Under the pieces are notes generated by a model. It had not been told where the DNA came from and did not search any database. It saw only the letters and a program-made list of their open reading frames with translations. 64,000 bases of DNA from Pseudonocardia cypriaca (lineage in GTDB: Bacteria > Actinomycetota > Actinomycetes > Mycobacteriales > Pseudonocardiaceae). Position numbers and translations under genes: made by a program. Of the stretch, positions 60,720-64,000 are shown piece after piece. Numbering within the stretch: the stretch's first letter is position 1; every line of letters starts with the position of its first letter. The DNA is taken from assembly GCF_006717045.1 (NCBI RefSeq), contig NZ_VFPH01000002.1:310001-374000 (forward strand), written 5' to 3'.

Positions 60720-61682
60720 TCAGTCCGGGACGACGACGGCTCGGGTGCGTCCCTGGTGCGCCCACGCCTCGCCGATGCGGCTGAGCGGGTAGGCGGTGTA
60801 CGGCGCGTCGAAGGTGCCGTCGGCGAATCGGGCCAGGACCTCGGGAACCTCCGCGATCATCTGCGCCTTCGAGACCGAGCCGACACCGCTCCCGGTCACC
60901 CGGATCCGCCTGCTGCGCAGCAGCGCGGCGGGCAGGGCCGCCTCGGTTCCGGCGAGCGAGCCGATCTGCACGTACGCGACGTCGGAGGTCTCGTCGTCGC
61001 TCGGGCCCGTGCCCGCCAGCGCGGCGAAGGCGGCCTCGGCGACGGGGCCCCACACGAAGTCGAGCACGAGTGCGGGCGGCGCCTGGGCGACGGCAGCTCC
61101 GAGGGCGGCCGCCCACGCGGCAGGCTCGCGGTGCGCGAGCGGAACGGTCGCGACGTCGACACCGTGCAGCCGCTCCAGCGCCTCGTGGTCGCGGCCGCTC
61201 GCGATGACCCGGTCAGCGCCGAGGGCCAGCGCCGCCCGCACGGCCAGGCTGCCCGACATGCCGGTCGCCCCGAGCACCAGCACGGTGCCGAGCGCGCCCA
61301 CCTCCTTGCGGCGGGCGATGAGCGGCATCCAGCCCGACATGCCCGGGTTCATGCCGGCGGCCACCGCGAGCGGATCGGCCCCGGCGGGCAGCTCCACGTC
61401 GAACGGCGTGACCATGCGTTCGGCCATCGTGCCCCACGGCGACCGGGGAAGGCCCGTGTAGACGAGGCGCCCGTCGCGGGTCCGGGCCACGGCGTCGATC
61501 CCCGGCACGAGCGGGAACGCCCTGTTGCTGCCGTAGTGGCGGGCGGAGGCGAGCCCCCGGACGACGTGGTGCAGACCGGCACCCACCAGCTGCAGCGGCT
61601 CCCGGTCGGGGTGCTGCTGCGGGTCCGGGAACTCCGCGTAGACGGGTGTCGCGTCCGGGGTGCCGACGACTGCAGCGCGCAT
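60720..61682 (-). CDS. Quinone-oxidoreductase-like MDR protein
   Basis: This 320-aa medium-chain reductase has a GroES-like start without zinc-binding Cys clusters and the nucleotide segment GTVLVLGATGMSGSLAVRAALALGADRVIASGR. It resembles NADPH-dependent enone or quinone reductases. ATG 61682 follows AAGGAG. Its promoter carries one of two mirror-image operator sites shared with the divergent TetR gene. Confidence 0.87.
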   Translation of the reverse strand: MRAAVVGTPDATPVYAEFPDPQQHPDREPLQLVGAGLHHVVRGLASARHYGSNRAFPLVPGIDAVARTRDGRLVYTGLPRSPWGTMAERMVTPFDVELPAGADPLAVAAGMNPGMSGWMPLIARRKEVGALGTVLVLGATGMSGSLAVRAALALGADRVIASGRDHEALERLHGVDVATVPLAHREPAAWAAALGAAVAQAPPALVLDFVWGPVAEAAFAALAGTGPSDDETSDVAYVQIGSLAGTEAALPAALLRSRRIRVTGSGVGSVSKAQMIAEVPEVLARFADGTFDAPYTAYPLSRIGEAWAHQGRTRAVVVPD

Positions 61683-61691
61683 CAAAGACTC

Positions 61692-61706
61692 CTTAACTAA
61701 GTTCAG
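61692..61706. promoter_or_regulatory. TetR operator, MDR-gene side
   Basis: CTTAACTAAGTTCAG is the reverse complement, with one mismatch, of the site at 61728-61742. It lies 10 bp upstream of the MDR start codon and overlaps its expected promoter. Confidence 0.75.
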
Positions 61707-61727
61707 CTCTGCCGGTACCCACCGTGC

Positions 61728-61742
61728 CTGAACTTTGTTAAG
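61728..61742. promoter_or_regulatory. TetR operator, regulator side
   Basis: CTGAACTTTGTTAAG is itself an imperfect dyad (CTGAAC/GTTAAG) located 9 bp before the TetR start. With the mirror copy at 61692 it forms a tetA/tetR-like divergent control region. Confidence 0.78.
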
Positions 61743-61751
61743 GTGTCAAGC

Positions 61752-62390
61752 ATGGCGAAGGGCATCTCCCGGGAACGGATCGTGGCTGCGGCGCTCGAGC
61801 TGCTCGACGAGAAGGGCATGGACGCCCTCACCGTCCGTGCGCTCGCTGCCCGGCTCGGCGTGCAGGCCCCCGCGCTGTACTGGCACGTGCGCAACAAGCA
61901 GGAGCTGCTCGACGAGATGGCCACCGTCGTCATGCGCCGCGTCACGGGCGCCATGTCGGAGATCCCTCCCGGCGGCGGCTGGCAGGCCGACCTCGCCGCC
62001 TACGCCCGCGTCCTGCGCGCGGAGTACCTGCTCCACCGCGACGGGGCCCGCATCTTCAGCGGCACGCGCATCTCCGACCCCGAGGTGGTGCGGGCGAAGG
62101 AGCCATGGCTCGCACGCCTGACCGAGGCCGGGTTCACCCTCGCCGGGGCGGACGACGCCACCGATCTGGTCACCGCGTTCGTGGTCGGCTTCGTCATCGA
62201 GGAACAGGAGCGGGGGCAGTCAGCGGAGACCGACCCCGGGAGGTACTCGCTCACCGGGCGCGACGCATGGCTGGGCGAGGACGCCGAACTGGTCAAAGCT
62301 GCCGGGCACCTGCGCGACGACGGTGACCAGCGGTTCGAACGGCATCTCGGCATCGTTCTCGACGGGCTCGCAGCCCGGCTGGGCAGCTGA
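61752..62390 (+). CDS. TetR repressor with TetR_C-type ligand domain
   Basis: This 212-aa protein has a TetR helix-turn-helix (VAAALELLDEKGMDALTVRALAARLGVQAPALYWHVRNKQELLDEMA) very similar to classical tetracycline repressors. Its C-terminal domain (YLLHRDGARIFSGTRISDP..., FVVGFVIEEQE) is of the same class. It is divergent from the MDR reductase and the monooxygenase, and probably represses them through the paired CTGAAC-n3-GTTAAG operators. Confidence 0.92.
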   Translation: MAKGISRERIVAAALELLDEKGMDALTVRALAARLGVQAPALYWHVRNKQELLDEMATVVMRRVTGAMSEIPPGGGWQADLAAYARVLRAEYLLHRDGARIFSGTRISDPEVVRAKEPWLARLTEAGFTLAGADDATDLVTAFVVGFVIEEQERGQSAETDPGRYSLTGRDAWLGEDAELVKAAGHLRDDGDQRFERHLGIVLDGLAARLGS

Positions 62391-62395
62391 CGGCC

Positions 62396-63082
62396 ATGGC
62401 CTACACCGTGCTCGTCGCCGACGACGACCGCGCGATCCGCGAGTCACTCGGCCGGGCGCTCGAGCTCGAGGGATACCGCGTGGTCGGGGTCGACGACGGC
62501 GTGCAGGCGCTGACCCGTGCTCGTCGTGAAGCCTTCGACGTGCTCGTCCTGGACGTGATGATGCCCGGCCTCGACGGGCTCGGGGTCTGCCGGGTCCTGC
62601 GCGCGGACGGGAGCCGGGTCCCGGTGCTGATGCTCACAGCGCGGGTCGAGACGCCGGATCGGGTGCTCGGTCTCGACGCGGGCGCCGACGACTACCTGCC
62701 GAAGCCCTTCGAGCTCGACGAGCTACTGGCCCGGCTGCGGGCGCTACTGCGCCGGGCCGCCCCGCCGGACGGGGAGCGCGAGCCCAGCCTGTCGGTCGGC
62801 GACCTGCGACTGGATCCGGCGGCCCGGCGCGTGTGGTGGGCGGCCACCGAGCTGACGCTGACCAAGACCGAGTTCGACCTGCTCGAACTGCTCATGCGCA
62901 ACGCGGGGGTCGTGCTCGAGCACACCCAGGTCTACGAGCGGATCTGGGGCTACGACTTCGGCGTCGACTCGAAGAACCTGGCCGTCTACATCGGGTACGT
63001 GCGGCGCAAGCTGGCCGCCGCGGGCGCCCCGCCCGTGATCCGGACGATCCGCGGGGTCGGCTACACGGTGCGCCGGTCGTGA
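62396..63082 (+). CDS. OmpR-family response regulator (MprA-like)
   Basis: This 228-aa protein has a receiver domain (VADDDRAIRES; phospho-acceptor Asp in VLVLDVMMPGLDG; Thr in MLTARVE; Lys in KPFELDEL) and a winged-helix output (ELLMRNAGVVLEHTQVYERIWGYDFG). The layout and sequence resemble MprA of mycobacteria. It overlaps the kinase start by 4 bp (GTGA). Confidence 0.93.
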   Translation: MAYTVLVADDDRAIRESLGRALELEGYRVVGVDDGVQALTRARREAFDVLVLDVMMPGLDGLGVCRVLRADGSRVPVLMLTARVETPDRVLGLDAGADDYLPKPFELDELLARLRALLRRAAPPDGEREPSLSVGDLRLDPAARRVWWAATELTLTKTEFDLLELLMRNAGVVLEHTQVYERIWGYDFGVDSKNLAVYIGYVRRKLAAAGAPPVIRTIRGVGYTVRRS

Positions 63083-64000
63083 ACCTCGGGACCCGGCTCG
63101 CGCTGGCCTTCGCCGCCGTCGCCGCCGCCGTCGCCGCAACGGTCGGGGTACTCGCGTTCTACTCGGCGGTCGACCGCGTCGACGGCGAGGTGGACCGCGC
63201 CCTGCAGACCGCAGCGACCGCGGTCGTCGACGGGTACGAGGATGTGCTCCACGCCCCGGTCGCCGAACTCCCCGATGGCTCGCCGGACGGGGGCGACGAC
63301 CGGTCCCGGCCGCTGATCGCGCAGCGCATCGCACCCGATGGCACCGTCACGCCTCTCGGTGGGCGGCCGGTGACCCTCCCCGTCGGACCCGCGGACCGCG
63401 CGCTGGCCTCCGGAACCGTGCGGGGCGCGACGAGAACCACCGAGGTGGCCGTCGGCGACGCCAGTCACGTCGTGGCCTACCGGGTGCTGACCACTGCCCT
63501 CGGCGGGGGGCGCGGAGCGGTGCAGGTCGGCATCGACATCAACCTGTCCCGGCAGGTGCTGAGCGGGCTCGCGAAGGAGGTCACCCTTCTCGCCCTGCTG
63601 GTGACGGTGGTCGCGGCGGGGCTCGGCTGGCTACTGGCGCGCCGGATCGCCCGGCGGCTGGTCCGGCTGACCGCGATCGCCGAGGACGTCAGCGCGGCGG
63701 GATCGGGGGGCGGCGACGTGCCGGTGGAAGGGCGCGACGAGGTGGCCCGGCTGTCGTCCTCGTTCAACACGATGCTGCGACGGCTCGCGGAGTCGCGAGA
63801 AGCGCAGGAGCGGCTGATCCAGGACGCCGCGCACGAGCTCCGCACCCCGCTGACGAGCCTGCGCACCAACGCCCGCGTCCTGCGCCGCCTCGACCGGCTC
63901 GACCCGAGGTCGCGCGAACGGCTGCTCGCCGACGTCGAAGGCGAGACCCGGGAGCTGTCCCACCTGGTCGAGGAGCTGATCACCCTGGCACTGGCCCGTG
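63079..64000 (+). CDS. Sensor histidine kinase (MprB-like), partial
   Basis: The gene starts at GTG 63079 within the response regulator stop and runs off the right edge. Visible parts are a first membrane helix (LALAFAAVAAAVAATVGVLAFYS), an extracytoplasmic region of about 130 residues, a second helix (VTLLALLVTVVAAGLGWLLA), a HAMP linker and the phospho-acceptor box IQDAAHELRTPLTSLRTN. The ATPase domain lies beyond the window. Confidence 0.93.
   Translation, partial: MNLGTRLALAFAAVAAAVAATVGVLAFYSAVDRVDGEVDRALQTAATAVVDGYEDVLHAPVAELPDGSPDGGDDRSRPLIAQRIAPDGTVTPLGGRPVTLPVGPADRALASGTVRGATRTTEVAVGDASHVVAYRVLTTALGGGRGAVQVGIDINLSRQVLSGLAKEVTLLALLVTVVAAGLGWLLARRIARRLVRLTAIAEDVSAAGSGGGDVPVEGRDEVARLSSSFNTMLRRLAESREAQERLIQDAAHELRTPLTSLRTNARVLRRLDRLDPRSRERLLADVEGETRELSHLVEELITLALAR

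Noticed and set aside
62396..64000. Possibility that the last two-component system belongs to the TetR/MDR unit
   Set aside because: It starts 5 bp after the TetR gene and may be co-transcribed, but the protein types (MprAB-like envelope stress) give no functional link.

Overview
The window is high-GC DNA with strong G/C preference at third codon positions, frequent GTG starts, ATGA/GTGA overlaps between neighbouring genes, and many TetR, LacI, GntR, AraC, SARP and MmyB-type regulators. This points to an actinomycete, most likely a Pseudonocardia-like member of the Pseudonocardiaceae. The genus is inferred from gene content only.

Positions 1-15.4 kb hold a natural-product locus. On the plus strand are the carrier-domain end of one NRPS and a complete C-A-PCP-C NRPS with a serine-type pocket and a degenerate last condensation motif. 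On the minus strand is what looks like one operon: a class III lanthipeptide synthetase (LanKC), then EIGHT tandem small precursor genes that are easy to miss because of their size, then two ABC half-transporters with complementary broken ATP sites, and finally an XRE-SARP regulator. Every precursor has an MxxILxLQ-type leader and two consecutive labionin motifs (S-x-x-S-x2-5-C). A perfect 26-bp palindrome separates the last precursor from the exporter genes. This is the main discovery candidate.

Positions 15.4-30 kb are a carbohydrate region: an enolase-superfamily sugar-acid dehydratase, a GH95 fucosidase-like enzyme, a sugar ABC importer, a GH51 arabinofuranosidase, a LacI regulator with CGAAACTTTCG-type operators, then a WrbA quinone reductase, an NTF2-like protein, a GH4 glycosidase and a divergent AraC regulator.

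Positions 29-35 kb carry a membrane protein/lipoprotein pair, and a PstS-like protein in an operon with a Na/Pi cotransporter. Positions 34-48.7 kb are a mosaic of small regulator-enzyme units: an MmyB-type regulator with an MBL hydrolase and carboxylesterase; a TetR with an acyltransferase-3; a second TetR; an NTF2 protein; an SDR plus a dead SDR copy; a second MmyB regulator; a YceH-methyltransferase fusion; and an ABC transporter with a two-component system. A 168-bp near-palindromic element sits exactly between two convergent genes.

Positions 48.9-56.9 kb form a plus-strand catabolic operon: class III CoA-transferase, MHS-type transporter, alcohol and aldehyde dehydrogenases, CitE-like lyase, 2-hydroxyacid dehydrogenase and GntR/FCD regulator. 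It suggests oxidation of an alcohol to an acid, CoA activation, retro-aldol cleavage and reduction of the 2-oxoacid. Positions 57-64 kb contain NTF2 and cupin proteins, an RraA-like aldolase, a truncated aminotransferase, a TetR with a shared TCTCA-n2-TGAGA operator, an FAD monooxygenase, an MDR reductase divergent from a TetR(C)-type repressor with paired operators, and an OmpR-type two-component system cut by the window end.
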